Shown here piece by piece: positions 44,011 through 54,300 of a stretch of 64,000 bases of DNA. This stretch comes from Butyricicoccus sp. OM04-18BH (GTDB lineage: Bacteria; Bacillota; Clostridia; Oscillospirales; Butyricicoccaceae). Where the stretch lies: NCBI RefSeq assembly GCF_003481705.1, contig NZ_QULN01000006.1, positions 1 to 64,000 of the forward strand, given 5' to 3'. A program made the translations under genes and the position numbers. The stretch's first letter is position 1; each line of letters opens with the position of its first letter. The notes below the pieces were generated by a model. The model worked only from the letters and a program-made list of their open reading frames with translations, had not been told where the DNA came from and did not search any database.

Positions 44011-44478
44011 TTAGAGCTTGATTTCGTCACCGATCTTGCTCCGAACAGCCGCTGCAAGACGGTCGATAAACTGTGTTACTGTCGGCATTTCGCGGAACGC
44101 GAGGGCATCGGGACCCTCATCGTCTGCGGACATATAACCCTCGTTCCACGCATATCTGACCGCAGCGGCGCAGGCGCGCTCCACAGAGGTAAGCGAGGTG
44201 CCGCGCTCGACAGCAATCGTCATGAGCAGGGTAAGGTGGGTCGAATTCTGAATGCCGTCAAGGAGGTACAGGATAACGGCGCGGCAAAGAATCTCATAAC
44301 CGCGCATCTGCGGCGTAATACCGAGCCGGAACAGATACGGAAGGGTTGCGCAGGCAATTTTCTCCTCGTCAGCCGCGCGGCCGAACAGGATATTCTGATG
44401 CAGGTACAGCGCTCCCTGCTCTTCCTCCGGCATCCAGAGGTAATCGTACAGATCGTTCATAAAATCGTCCTTATCCAT
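44011..44478 (-). CDS. Stand-alone Spo0A C-terminal DNA-binding-domain protein (copy 2)
   Basis: A 155-residue protein, again only the Spo0A_C domain: LPYLFRLGITPQMRGYEILCRAV, LLMTIAVERGTSLTSVERACAAAVRYAWNEG. It has a different acidic N-terminal extension (MDKDDFMNDLYDYLWMPEEEQ). Start ATG at 44478 has GGAGGTGTAACT upstream. It converges on copy 1 and is clearly diverged from it. Probably a transcriptional regulator linked to sporulation or stationary phase; no target is known. Confidence 0.82.
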   Translation of the reverse strand: MDKDDFMNDLYDYLWMPEEEQGALYLHQNILFGRAADEEKIACATLPYLFRLGITPQMRGYEILCRAVILYLLDGIQNSTHLTLLMTIAVERGTSLTSVERACAAAVRYAWNEGYMSADDEGPDALAFREMPTVTQFIDRLAAAVRSKIGDEIKL

Positions 44479-44819
44479 AGTTACACCTCCTGAAAGTGCA
44501 TAAAAATTCATTATTTATATTGTATATTATACCATATTTCCCGTGCCGCGTCACAAGGAATATTGCGTTGAAAATAATGAAATTCATGCCGTGTTTTTGG
44601 TCGTTTTGGTGAAAAATGATAAAAACCTCAGTTTTATGGCGGAATTTTGAATTTACAGGTGGGGAAACCGGGGTTTTCTCGAGCAATCGGATTGTCTGAT
44701 TATTGCATCTGATATGCCATCTGCAGAAATTAACAATGCTGCCCGTTTTGCTCGCCTGCACAGCAAGCGAGCACTGATTTAAATACTGCTGACATGCATT
44801 TTCGCCGTTAAGCGGCACG
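44479..44819. other. AT-rich intergenic region before the degraded island
   Basis: Contains the extended -10 of the second Spo0A-like gene on the minus strand (TATGG then TATAAT, at plus 44531-44526). I see no gene or RNA in the remainder. Composition changes here to the AT-richer, patchy sequence of the island. Confidence 0.4.
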
Positions 44820-45726
44820 ATGGCGCAGCCTCAGCTGGTATGGCATCACCCCGGGAAGCCGCAGTGTCATGCTCTGGGGCAGTCCGATCGAGCTCAGCAA
44901 TCAGGCTCAGCTGAAAAACCGTATCAAGGAAAGTCTGCTGAAAAATCGCCGTATCCTGTCCGCTTACAATCTGACGGAACGCGACCTTTCTAAGCATGTT
45001 CGGTTTCTTGAGCGCTATAAGCCCGAATATCTATACGGCTACGCAACGATTTTGACTGTTTTTGCAAAAATGCTTGATGACGCAAACATCAAACCGCAGC
45101 TTTCCCTGAAAGCAGTTGTTTCCACCTCAGAAACGCTCGAAAAGTGGCAGGAAGATTTGATCGCGCGTGTATTCGACTGTCCGGTGGCAAACGAATACGG
45201 TACACGTGATGCCGGTATCCTCGCCTACACCTGTCCGTCCGGCGGCATTCACATCACTGCAGAAAACTGTATCATAGAGGTTCTTGACCCTGTCACATAT
45301 GAACCGGTGCTGAACGGACAGAGCGGTGTGCTTGCGATCACTGATCTGACCAATTATGTTCAGCCGCGTCTGCGATATATGCTCGGTGATATGGGTACAC
45401 TCTCAACCGAAGAATGCTGCTGCGGCCGCCGCCTTCCGCTGGTCCCGATAATCGAGAAAGAGCTGCTTCAGCGTCGTGAGGAACAAATGCAAAATCAGAA
45501 GCTGTACCGCAAATCATATGATACAAACTATCTGGCTTTCGTGTTTGTCAATGACATGGGAACGCTGTTCAAGCCAGATTATATTACTCGTCACTTTAAG
45601 GAACTTCTCCAAAGGAATAACCTGAAAGTCATTCGAGTGCATGATCTCAGGCACCCGTATGTCAAGCACACGACAAAAAATTTATATCTTACGCTTGATG
45701 GATTTTCAAGCACAGGCTTATCCTGA
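44820..45726 (+). pseudogene. Chimera of acyl-CoA-ligase (CapK/PaaK-like) and tyrosine-integrase fragments
   Basis: From about 44820 the frame reads SLSWYGITPGSRSVMLWGSPIE and continues through family sequence (VVSTSETLEKWQEDLIARVFDC; NEYGTRDAGILAYTC; VLAITDLTN) of phenylacetate-CoA-ligase/CapK-like adenylate-forming enzymes. The N-terminus is missing. Near 45465 it joins in frame to an integrase C-terminal fragment (FVNDMGTLFKPDYITRHFKEL...VIRVHDLRH) that then decays. Neither half is complete. It is a recombination scar, not an enzyme. Confidence 0.75.
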
Positions 45727-45831
45727 TGCTCGGCGAAAAACTCGCGGAGCTTGTCAGCTTCATCGGGGAGGACAAAGCCGAAGCCCTGTCCGTCCACTCT
45801 GCAATAGAAAGCGATTTTCATGTCTGCCACC

Positions 45832-46360
45832 TCAAGCGAAAATGTCTTGGATTTTATATGCAATCTCAATGCGCTTATCGGGGTACACCAGCACCCGGTC
45901 GATCAGCAGCTCGGCCAGCTCGGTGGTCAGCGTGTCAGCATCGAAAATCGCTTTGGACGCTTCCTTGCGGCTGTCCTGCCGAGCCTGCTCGTCCTGCTTC
46001 TGCTTTGCCTGTGCCAATACTGCGGCATAGGCGTTTTTCGTTTTCAGAAGCAGTTCGTCGCACGTAGTTTTTTCCGCCTTGTAGGTATTCAGGTCGATCT
46101 CGCCCATGAGATAGCGTTCATACAACGTGCGCTTGCCATCTTGCAGCGTCTCAATCTGCTGCTCATATTCGGCGCGTTCCGGTACGGAAGCATCTACCCG
46201 GAGCGTACCGTCAGGGGCAAGCGGCGCGGTGGCTTCCATCTGCTTTTTCAGCGGTCAGGAATACCGCCTGTTCCAGCTCCGCGGCGTTCAGGCGCATCTT
46301 GTGGCAGCGGCTTTCTACGTCCGCCTCGGAATGGCGGCAGTGATACCCTTCTTGCCTTCC
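45832..46360 (-). pseudogene. 3' fragment of a serine recombinase gene, frameshifted
   Basis: The minus-strand sequence encodes CRHSEADVESRCHKMRLNAA (recombinase zinc-ribbon-following segment), then shifts frame near 46245 into MEATAPLAPDGTLRVDASVP. It ends with the leucine-rich C-terminus TTELAELLIDRVLVYPDK. These are pieces of the C-terminal half of a large serine recombinase of mobile elements. The catalytic N-terminal domain is absent and one base appears lost. Confidence 0.7.
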
Positions 46361-46500
46361 AACGTAATGAACTGTTTTCCTGCCTTGGTGTTGGAGCCAA
46401 TATCGTCGATCAGCGTCAGATTGCCGTCCGGTGTCAGCGCGTCGCTGCCGCCCGTCATGCTGCCGACAAGGAGCTGCCAGAGGTCGGCCAGCTCTTTTTC
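46361..46500 (-). pseudogene. Fragment of a CD1107/DUF4366-like mobile-element protein
   Basis: The frame IDEKELADLWQLLVGSMTGG...NLTLIDDIGSNTKAGKQFIT resembles an internal piece of secreted or membrane DUF4366-type proteins of Firmicutes conjugative elements. It is fused at one side to the serine-recombinase fragment and follows the broken DUF4315-like gene on the other. Low-confidence family call, but clearly a gene piece. Confidence 0.45.
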
Positions 46501-46501
46501 A

Positions 46502-46624
46502 TCAATCGGTGTCCTCCAGCTCACGAATCTGCTTTTCCAGCTCGCGGTTGCGGCCTTACAGATCGGAGATTTTGCCTTTGTTCTTCTCCAGCTCCCCACG
46601 GAGCTTCATGATTTTCGGGTTCAT
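46502..46624 (-). pseudogene. DUF4315-like conjugative-element small protein with nonsense codon
   Basis: From ATG 46624 the frame reads MNPKIMKLRGELEKNKGKIS, then has a TAA at codon 23 (46558-46556), and continues as GRNRELEKQIRELEDTD before a TGA. The coiled-coil start is that of the DUF4315 family next to transfer genes. The internal stop and early end show decay. Confidence 0.6.
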
Positions 46625-46699
46625 ATCGTTCACTCTCCTTTACGGCAAGCGCCCATAGCGGTAGAAATGGGACTGCCAATAGCTTGAATTTAAGTTCGC

Positions 46700-47560
46700 A
46701 TAAGAGATCGGGTAGAGTAGGAAAGCGCCGCCTTATCATATCACTATGGCAGGTTTGCGCAGTCCCCTCACAGAACCGGGCGTGCACCTCTCAATGCACC
46801 CGGCTCGCCGTTGTATTGCTCAATTACATTTTTTAATCCATGATGAATCTTTTGGTGGCAATCATGACATACCACCAGCGTTTTTCTGCGCTTTGCAATC
46901 ATAACTACTTCCCAAGGCTCTTTTCCTTTCAGATTTTTTACCTTGTTTACATGATGCACTTCATATTTCCTGTCTTTTCCCTCATAACCACACAGTTCAC
47001 AGCGATACGCTTTCAGTCTGCTGTCGATTGTAGTTCGCCCTTTTGCAATAATGGTAATGATGGCAGGTATCACATCGTCACAACATTTTCCATCAATCTC
47101 ATTAAATTTTGTGAGCTTACGTACTTTCCTGCCTGTTTTAGTTTCATAGGGAATACTCCAGCGTTTTGCACCAATCCGGTATTTGTCATAAATTTTTGAC
47201 AGCTTGCACTGATGTTTCCATGCTAAGGTTTTCAGACAGCTGTATTCCATCAGATAGCTGAAGTAGTTCAAGCTCCGATAATTACTCGCAAGGAAATAAA
47301 AATGACACAGTCCACGGATTTCTGCATCGTAGATTGTAACTATTTCCAGGTCTGTATTTCTCGTGAGGTCAACTCTTGCCTCCGGCTCAAATTTCCCGTT
47401 TTCGGTACGTTGTTTCACCGCACCTTTATCGAAAAGGTACTTTTCAACTTTATCCTTGAGCGGAATCAGCAGTTCCACGGTATTGTTCATTGTTCTTTGT
47501 TTGCAGTTTTTCCACGGTTTGACTTGTTGGTCTCTGATCTCCGCTTTTTTCTCAAACCCG
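46700..47560 (-). mobile_element. 5'-truncated group II intron remnant
   Basis: The 3' half of a bacterial group II intron: the C-terminal part of the intron-encoded protein followed by the domain V hairpin and a domain VI/3'-end-like region to about 46700. The 5' ribozyme domains and the reverse transcriptase domain are missing, so it cannot splice or move by itself. The right boundary meets a replication-protein fragment near 47540. Confidence 0.75.
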
Positions 47561-47568
47561 TCCGTCAT
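46768..47568 (-). pseudogene. C-terminal fragment of group II intron reverse transcriptase/maturase
   Basis: A 266-residue frame containing the maturase X domain (IRGLCHFYFLASNYRSLNYF...CLKTLAWKHQCKLSKIYDKY) and an HNH endonuclease domain (YRCELCGYEGKDRKYEVHHV and VVCHDCHQKIHHG). All reverse transcriptase motifs, including YADD, are missing. The first residues (MTDGFEKKAEIRDQ) belong to the neighbouring replication-protein remnant, so the ORF start is an accident of fusion. Confidence 0.85.
46773..46806 (-). ncRNA. Group II intron domain V
   Basis: A 34-base hairpin on the minus strand begins GAGCCGGGTGCATTGAGAGG and ends CCCGGTTC. This matches the size and layout of domain V, including the AGC-like catalytic start, the GAGA-type loop and the conserved terminal GGTTC. 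It overlaps the last codons of the maturase frame, as is usual for some classes. Confidence 0.8.
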
Positions 47569-47730
47569 TCCGTCCGCCGCAGGCAGAAAGAATGAATGAG
47601 TGCTTGATAGATCAGTATTTGATTTTTGAGTATTAGATTTCTTAGTATTTAATTGCGCGGGATTATCCGTATCCGGTGCCTCCGTATCCGGGTTATTAGG
47701 GCAGTAGGCGTCAAGCTGGGCCGCGTATCA
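47569..47730 (-). pseudogene. Fragment of a replication-initiator-like protein gene
   Basis: The open minus frame reads AQLDAYCPNNPDTEAPDTDN, then a Ser/Thr/Asn-rich segment (NTQKSNTDLSSTHSFFLPAA) and ADGMTDG. This resembles the variable linker of RepA_N/DUF6017-type initiator proteins of Firmicutes elements. It has no start or end of its own and runs into the intron remnant. Confidence 0.4.
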
Positions 47731-48037
47731 AACAGAGGGCCGGCGGATTATAGTTGATCCGCCGCATGCGCGCGGCGGACGCCCGCGCTTCTAGGGCCAA
47801 ACAGGCACGAGAACAGGACGGGCGGATAGCGAAAACCGCGTGGCTCATGCGGGCAGCGAGCGCAAGACCTCTGAAATAACAAAGGGCGGGCGAAACGGGG
47901 AAAATCCGCAGGATTTTTGTTTGTTTTTTCACAAAAAGGTTGCCTTGCAAAATGGGCGGCGTGTATAATAAAAAATACAAGGCCTGTCCGGGGGGATGAA
48001 CCCCGCTGACTTACACGCGAACAGAAGGAGAACAGAT
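47731..48037 (+). promoter_or_regulatory. Intergenic region with promoter of the M64 peptidase genes
   Basis: TTGCCT (47940-47945) and TATAAT (47964-47969) with an 18-base spacer lie 69 bases before the ATG at 48038. The rest of this stretch shows no gene; composition is GC-rich again, unlike the fragments to its left. Confidence 0.7.
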
Positions 48038-51000
48038 ATGATGAGAAAGAGGATCGCCGCGTGGGCGCTGACCGCCTGCATGGCATTGACCCTGCTGCCC
48101 CTGCACGCCGGGGCCGTCCCCATCAGCGGCCCGTCCGCCACGGAGACCGTTCTGCCGACGCAGGTGACGGCGGCAGCGGAGGAGAACACCGTCCATGCGT
48201 TACAGGCGGCGGAGCTCCCGGTCTACACCCTGCAAAAAATGGGGAACGACCGGGAAAATCTGGTGCTGCTGCTGTTGGGCGACGGCTACACGCAAGATCA
48301 GCAGCAGCAATTTCTTCAGGAGGCGCGGGTACAGCTTGGCCGCCTGATGGCGCTGGAGCCGTACAGCCGCCTTGCCCACCGGATCAATGTGTACGCCGTG
48401 CCCGCCGTGTCCAATGAGGCGGGACTGAGCAACGAGAACAACAAGCTGGACACCTATTTCGGCCTTACTACCCTGTTCGAAACAAAGAGCATCGGCTTTA
48501 GGAGTGATACGGACGGGGAAGCAAGGGTGAACGCGATCCGTGCCGATCTGGAGCGGCTGTGTCTGGACGAAGGGGCGTTTGTGGACAACATCCATATGTT
48601 CATCAACACCGACGCGGATGTCGGCTCCGCTAGCGGGATCTACTCCTTTTCCACCGGAGGGGCCAAGGACTATGCCATGGCCCATGAGCTTTCCCACAGC
48701 GTGGGAAAGCTGGGGGACGAGTACGGCATAGACACGAGGTTCCCCAACGTCTCCACCGGGAGCGACATCAAGTGGAAAAAGATGATGGGCTACCGGAGCA
48801 TCATCGCATGTGAGAACAACGACGGCAGGGTGCTGATCCCCACGGCGTTCAAGTGCAATATGTACCAGTCGGATCAGCCCTTCTGCGAGGTGTGCCGTCT
48901 GGCTCTGGTGCGGCGGATGTTCGCCACGGATAAGATCCAAAACGGCATGGAGCTGTATGTGGCGAACCCAGAGGTCACCACGGCGCACAACAACACTGAG
49001 GACAGCGAGCGTTACCGCGTCACGCAGGAAAACCTGCTGAAAAAAGCACCGAATATCCGTGATCTCTCCCTGCGGACGGTGATCCAAAATCTCAGTGACC
49101 GGGAGCGGAAGGTGAAGCTGGTGCTGGGCGTGGTCAAGGCGAACGGCGAGCCGCGAGAGCCATTGAAGGAGGAGGTCTTTACCGTCCCGGCGCTGACGAA
49201 GAATGGGAACATGGAGGATGCCTGCATTTATCCCACCCTGACTTTTAATCCCATTCAGGGCACGAACTTTGAAGCTGGAGACCGACTGGTGGGAGAGGTC
49301 CGGGACGCGGAGCGCGGCGAGGTGCTGGCCACCTATCAGGAGCCGGAATACGACACCTATCAGGTGGACTATCTGTTGGAGGACGGACAGTCCATCCCCA
49401 ACACCTTCACCACAGAGTTACTCCTGCCCAAGGGGTGCGGCGATCCGTTTATCAGCCAGTGGGCCCCCCGGACGGTGGGCGGACACGCCTTTGTTCGGAT
49501 GGAGCGGGAGGGGCTTGCCCTTCGCCTTTACTACCGTCAGACCGCACAGACCGTCCCGCCCGAAAAGCCCAAGCTGGAGGGTGCCGTCACCATCATCGGC
49601 ACGCCCAAGTACAACCAGTCCCTGACAGCGACCGTCACCAATCTCACACCTGCTGGTGCCAAGCTGACCTACCAGTGGTATCACGACGATGAAAGGATCC
49701 CTGATGCCATCAAGGAAACGTACACGCCCACGGCCGAGGATATTGGCAAGAGCGTCCATGTTGCGGTTTCCGCCGAGAAGTGCACGGGCGTGTTGAAGTC
49801 CGAGGAGGTTACCGTGGCCAAGGCGGACGCGTTTAAGATGGCCGACTACGATTGTCAGATGTACTATCACATCACTGAAGTTCAGAAAATCACCGCTTAT
49901 AATTTTGTTCCGGCCGATCAGGTTCAGGATGCGGTCATCAAGGACGGCGTTCGTGATATGGTGGATCCCGATCACATCATTTCGACCGAGGACTTCACCA
50001 GCACCACGTTCAAGCTGGCGGACGGCCTGACCCCGGCAGACGCGGGCAAGACCGCAAGCTGGAAAGTGATCATCACCAGCACGACCCACGGGAACACCAC
50101 CGGCACCATCACGGTCAAGATCACGGCTAAGGATGCTCCCGTTGTTCCCAAGCCTGAGCCGAAACCCGAGCCCTCTCAGCCCGGCGGCTCTACGGGCGGT
50201 AATACCGGTGGTTCTTCCAGTGGTGGCGGTAGTTCGTCCGGCAGTTCCGGCGGTTCGTCCTCCGGTGGTGGCGGTGACACAGCGTCCGCCAAGCCGGAGA
50301 CCGCCACCAAGCCGGACGGTACGAAGGTGGAGACGGTCACCAAACCGGACGGAACAAAGGTGGAAACCGCCACTAAGCCGGACGGCACCACCGTCAAGAC
50401 CGAGACCATGAAGGACGGCAGTTCCGTCACCGAGAACAAGGCCGCTGACGGCTCCACCGGCACGGTGAAAACCGACAAGAACGGTCAGACCGAAGCGGAG
50501 ACCACCCTCAGCGGCAAGGCCGTTGAGGACGCGAAGAAGAACGGCGAGGCCGTCAAGGCTCCCGTGGAGGTGGAGGCCACCAAGAACAGCAGCACCGCTC
50601 CCGTGGTGAAGGTGGAACTGCCCAGAAACTCCGGCGAGACCAAGGTGGAAATTCCCGTTTCCAACGTGACGCCCGGCACGGTGGCGGTGCTTGTCCACCC
50701 CGACGGCACGGAGGAGATTTTGAAGAACTCCGTTCCCACGGAGGACGGCATCCAGCTCACCGTCAACGGCGGCGCAACCGTCAAAATTGTGGATAATTCG
50801 AAGGATTTTGCCGATACCCGGGACCATTGGGCCAAGGATGCCATCGACTTTGTCAGCGCCCGCGGCCTTGTGAGCGGCATGAGCGAGACCACCTACGCGC
50901 CCGACAACGCCACCACCCGTGCCCAGCTCTGGACGATTTTGGCGCGGCAGAACGACGCGGACCTGAGCGTCGTCGGGAGCTGGTACGAAAAGGCGCAGAC

Positions 51001-51277
51001 CTGGGCCAAGGCCAACGGCATTTCCGACGGCACGGCTCCCGATGGCATCATCAACCGCGCCCAGATGGTCACCATGCTCTATCGCGCAGCGGGCAGCCCA
51101 GAGGTGGAGGGTGCGTCCGCGTTCACCGACATTTCCGCCGACAGCTACTACGCCAAGGCCGCTGCCTGGGCGGCGAAGATCGGTATCACCGCCGGTGTGG
51201 GCAATGGAAGGTTCGAGCCCAACGGCACCTGCACCCGCGGCCAGATCGCGACCTTCCTGTATCGTTACATGAAGTAA
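48038..51277 (+). CDS. SLH-anchored M64-type zinc metallopeptidase (copy 1)
   Basis: A 1079-residue secreted protein. The ATG at 48038 has AAGGAG seven bases upstream and starts a signal peptide (MMRKRIAAWALTACMALTLL). The peptidase M64 (IgA-peptidase-like) domain spans about 60-310 with LVLLLLGDGYT and the zinc motif HELSHSVGKLGDEYG at residues 216-230. Then come a MucBP/InlB-like strand region (YQVDYLLEDGQSIPNT), an Ig-like segment (YQWYHDDERIPDA), a Gly/Ser linker, a PDGTKVET repeat tract and three C-terminal SLH domains. M64 enzymes include an immunoglobulin A protease; the substrate here is not known. A paralogue follows 52 bases downstream. Confidence 0.88.
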   Translation: MMRKRIAAWALTACMALTLLPLHAGAVPISGPSATETVLPTQVTAAAEENTVHALQAAELPVYTLQKMGNDRENLVLLLLGDGYTQDQQQQFLQEARVQLGRLMALEPYSRLAHRINVYAVPAVSNEAGLSNENNKLDTYFGLTTLFETKSIGFRSDTDGEARVNAIRADLERLCLDEGAFVDNIHMFINTDADVGSASGIYSFSTGGAKDYAMAHELSHSVGKLGDEYGIDTRFPNVSTGSDIKWKKMMGYRSIIACENNDGRVLIPTAFKCNMYQSDQPFCEVCRLALVRRMFATDKIQNGMELYVANPEVTTAHNNTEDSERYRVTQENLLKKAPNIRDLSLRTVIQNLSDRERKVKLVLGVVKANGEPREPLKEEVFTVPALTKNGNMEDACIYPTLTFNPIQGTNFEAGDRLVGEVRDAERGEVLATYQEPEYDTYQVDYLLEDGQSIPNTFTTELLLPKGCGDPFISQWAPRTVGGHAFVRMEREGLALRLYYRQTAQTVPPEKPKLEGAVTIIGTPKYNQSLTATVTNLTPAGAKLTYQWYHDDERIPDAIKETYTPTAEDIGKSVHVAVSAEKCTGVLKSEEVTVAKADAFKMADYDCQMYYHITEVQKITAYNFVPADQVQDAVIKDGVRDMVDPDHIISTEDFTSTTFKLADGLTPADAGKTASWKVIITSTTHGNTTGTITVKITAKDAPVVPKPEPKPEPSQPGGSTGGNTGGSSSGGGSSSGSSGGSSSGGGGDTASAKPETATKPDGTKVETVTKPDGTKVETATKPDGTTVKTETMKDGSSVTENKAADGSTGTVKTDKNGQTEAETTLSGKAVEDAKKNGEAVKAPVEVEATKNSSTAPVVKVELPRNSGETKVEIPVSNVTPGTVAVLVHPDGTEEILKNSVPTEDGIQLTVNGGATVKIVDNSKDFADTRDHWAKDAIDFVSARGLVSGMSETTYAPDNATTRAQLWTILARQNDADLSVVGSWYEKAQTWAKANGISDGTAPDGIINRAQMVTMLYRAAGSPEVEGASAFTDISADSYYAKAAAWAAKIGITAGVGNGRFEPNGTCTRGQIATFLYRYMK

Positions 51278-51329
51278 TGTTCCCAAAGCGATCCACAAAA
51301 ACAAAATCTCAACGAAAAGGAGACAGTAC

Positions 51330-54300
51330 ATGAAATACAAGAAAAGCGGCAGAGTGATGACTCTGCTCCTTTCCGCTGTCCTGACGCTCTGCCTGCTCCC
51401 TCTGCCGGTCAGGGCCGCGGGCGCGGAGACGGGCGTTCAGCTGGGCGATTACATCCGGCTGGGCAGCTACGACGGCGAGCCGATTTTGTGGCGCTGCGTC
51501 AGCGTGGACGAAAACGGCCCGCTGATGCTCTCAGACAAGGTACTGTGCGACTCTATGCCCTATGACGCGCAGACCAGCGAGAATTCCACCAGCGGCTCTC
51601 ACCGCCGCAGCGGCTACCGGAGCAAATACGGCTCCAACCACTGGCGCGACAGCGATATGCGCTCGTGGCTCAATTCCGACGCCAAAGCCGGACAGGTGAA
51701 ATGGCTCTGCGGCAACCCGCCCAAGGACGGCTATATCATGGGCGGCGGCGCGTATGACGGCAAGGCGGGCTTCCTCAACGGCTTTACGAGGGACGAGGCC
51801 GCCGCCATCAAGACGGTGACGCAGCGCTCCATCGTTTCCCATCCGGAGTACACCGCGGGCTACATCGACGCGTCGGGAGCCGACCTCCCCTACAACACCG
51901 ATATCGACTCGGTGGCGGACGGCTATGAGGGCGCACATTATGAGAACATCACCGACAAGGTGTTCCTGCTGGATGTCAAGCAGCTCTGCACCGTCTATGA
52001 AAACCTCGGCAGCTACTACATCGCGCAGAACCGGAACGGCGTCAACTGGAGCTACTGGCTGCGGACGCCGGTGACGGACTGCAACCACGATATGCGCTAT
52101 GTAAGCCCGCAGGGGAGCATCGGACGCGACGCGCCCTGCAAGGGCTACTACGGTGTCCGTCCGGCGTTCTATCTGGACGCGGCGTATTATGCCGTGACCT
52201 CCGGCAGCGGCACGGAGACCGACCCCTATGTGGGCACCGCGCCGAACAAGCCGGCGGACAGCACCCCCCTTTCTCCCGCCGAGCGGGACACCGGTGACGG
52301 AAACTGGGACGTGGACACCGAGACGTATCTTCAGGTGGAGATGAGCGACTACTACACGAAAGACCCCGAATACGCCAACGCCACCATTCCAGTATATGTG
52401 ATCCAGAAGCCACGCAGCGACACGGAGAACATGGTGATCCTGTTCTGCGCCGAGGGCTACACCAAAAGCCAGCAGGCGGATTTCATCCAAGATGTTCAGA
52501 AGCTGTGGCAGGCAACGCTGAACACGGAGCCGTACCGCAGCATGGCGGACCGGTTCAATGTCTATGCGCTCTGCACGGCGTCGAAAGAGGGCTTTGGCGG
52601 CAACACGTTTTTCCGGGCGAATACCGACGGCATTTCCACCAATTTCGGAAACTGGAGAAACCACATTTTCGAGCGCATCATAGGCACGTCTTTCCTTGAA
52701 AAGATCCATGACGCGCACATCCCCAACACGACCAAGCCGCAGGACGAAGATTACAGCCAGTATAATTATGTTTATGAGCACATCAACCAGTTCGTTGTGC
52801 TGGCGAACAGCGGGGAATATTTCGGCGGCTCCCACGATGATATAAAAAGCGGTATCCACTATATCCTGGCAGCCGCAAAAAATAGCTACTCCAAGTTTAT
52901 CCTGCGCCATGAGCTGGGACACGGACTGTTTCATCTGGGAGACGAGTATGCGACCAGCTCGACCCCCGTGGGGGAGGAGTCCTACCACGCCTCGCTGAAC
53001 ATCTCTCACACGGCGGTGCCCACGCTGGTAAAGTGGAAGAATATGCTGGGCTTCCGTAATACCTATTCCTGCCCGCACACTGACAATTCGTATGTGTACA
53101 ATTCCAGCGCTGAGTGCCTCATGCGGGATAGCACGAAAAATGAGTTCTGCGATGTGTGCACCCTTCAGGGCACCAAGCGCATGAGCCAGCTGATCTCCGA
53201 CCCGCCCGCCCTCTATGCGGCGGTTCCCGAGGTGAAGCTGTATACCGGCGACTATAAAAACCCCTCCGAGAACTCCGACGCTTACCGGCAAGCGGATTCC
53301 TCCGGCTATTGGAGGTATCAGCAGGATCGGGAGAACCGCCTTTTGAGCGGCGGCTATAAAAACCACTTCTCTCCGGACATGAAGGGGCGGGAGATCGAGC
53401 TGCGCACCATCGTTCAAAACCTCTCCGACACCGAGGAGCAGACTGTGACGCTGCGCCTGTGGGTGCAGCACGCTGACGGCAGCCGGGCGATCACGGCAGA
53501 CGGCAAAGAAATTCTGGCGGAGCAGCGCTTTACCGTTCCCGTCTGGAGCGAAAAGTCCAAGTTCTGGCCCAAGGGCGCACTGGAATACACCGGCAGCGAC
53601 TTTGATTCCGGCCTTGCTAACTGCTCTCTTGTCTACCGAATTCCGGAGAACGCCCAACTGCAAAGCGGCGATACCATCGGCTTTGAGGTGGTGGACGGGG
53701 CGGGGAATACCCTTGCCACCGACGGCACCGAAAATCAGTTCTACACCGACGTTACCATTCAATATGAATTGGAGGACGGCACGGCGATGCCCAACACCGC
53801 GCCCTCCGTTCTGCCGGTCCCGACAGGCGCAAGCGTGAACTGGCAGCCGCCTCAGACCCTGAACGGCCACGCCTTTGTCAAGAAGGAGGTCAACGGCTCC
53901 ACGGTCACCTTCGTTTATCAGGAGACCTCGGAGCAGCCGGAGGTAAAGACCTACACGGTGCGCTATGACTGGGGCGAAGCCCCCTCCGACAGAAAGCTAC
54001 CCACCGACAGAAGGGCTTATCGCAGCGTGAAGCAGGCGATGGACGCTGTGGATACCACTTTTACCGCTGATTCGACCTCCAACGCGCAGAACGGCGGCCT
54101 GACCGGCACATGGGCCTTCTCCGGCTGGGACGGCGGCACCTTAGAGGGCACGACCGTGGTGTTCCGCGGAACGTGGAGCTTTACCCCGGACGGCGGCTCT
54201 GCGGGCGGCGGTTCCACCGGCGGCACAACGCCCCCTCAGCCCGGCGGCTCCACGGGCGGCGGTTCCACCGGCGGCACAACGCCCTCTCAACCCGGCGGCT

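Noticed and set aside
44869..45726. Functional acyl-CoA ligase gene
   Set aside because: N-terminal domain is missing and the C-terminus is an integrase fragment; treated as a chimera.
50290..50420. Short regularly spaced repeats that could suggest a CRISPR array
   Set aside because: They encode an in-frame PDGTKVET(A/V)TK protein tract inside the peptidase gene; no unique spacers.
51531..53870. 779-codon frame antisense to the second M64 peptidase
   Set aside because: Shadow frame; the plus-strand gene has signal peptide, zinc motif and SLH domains.
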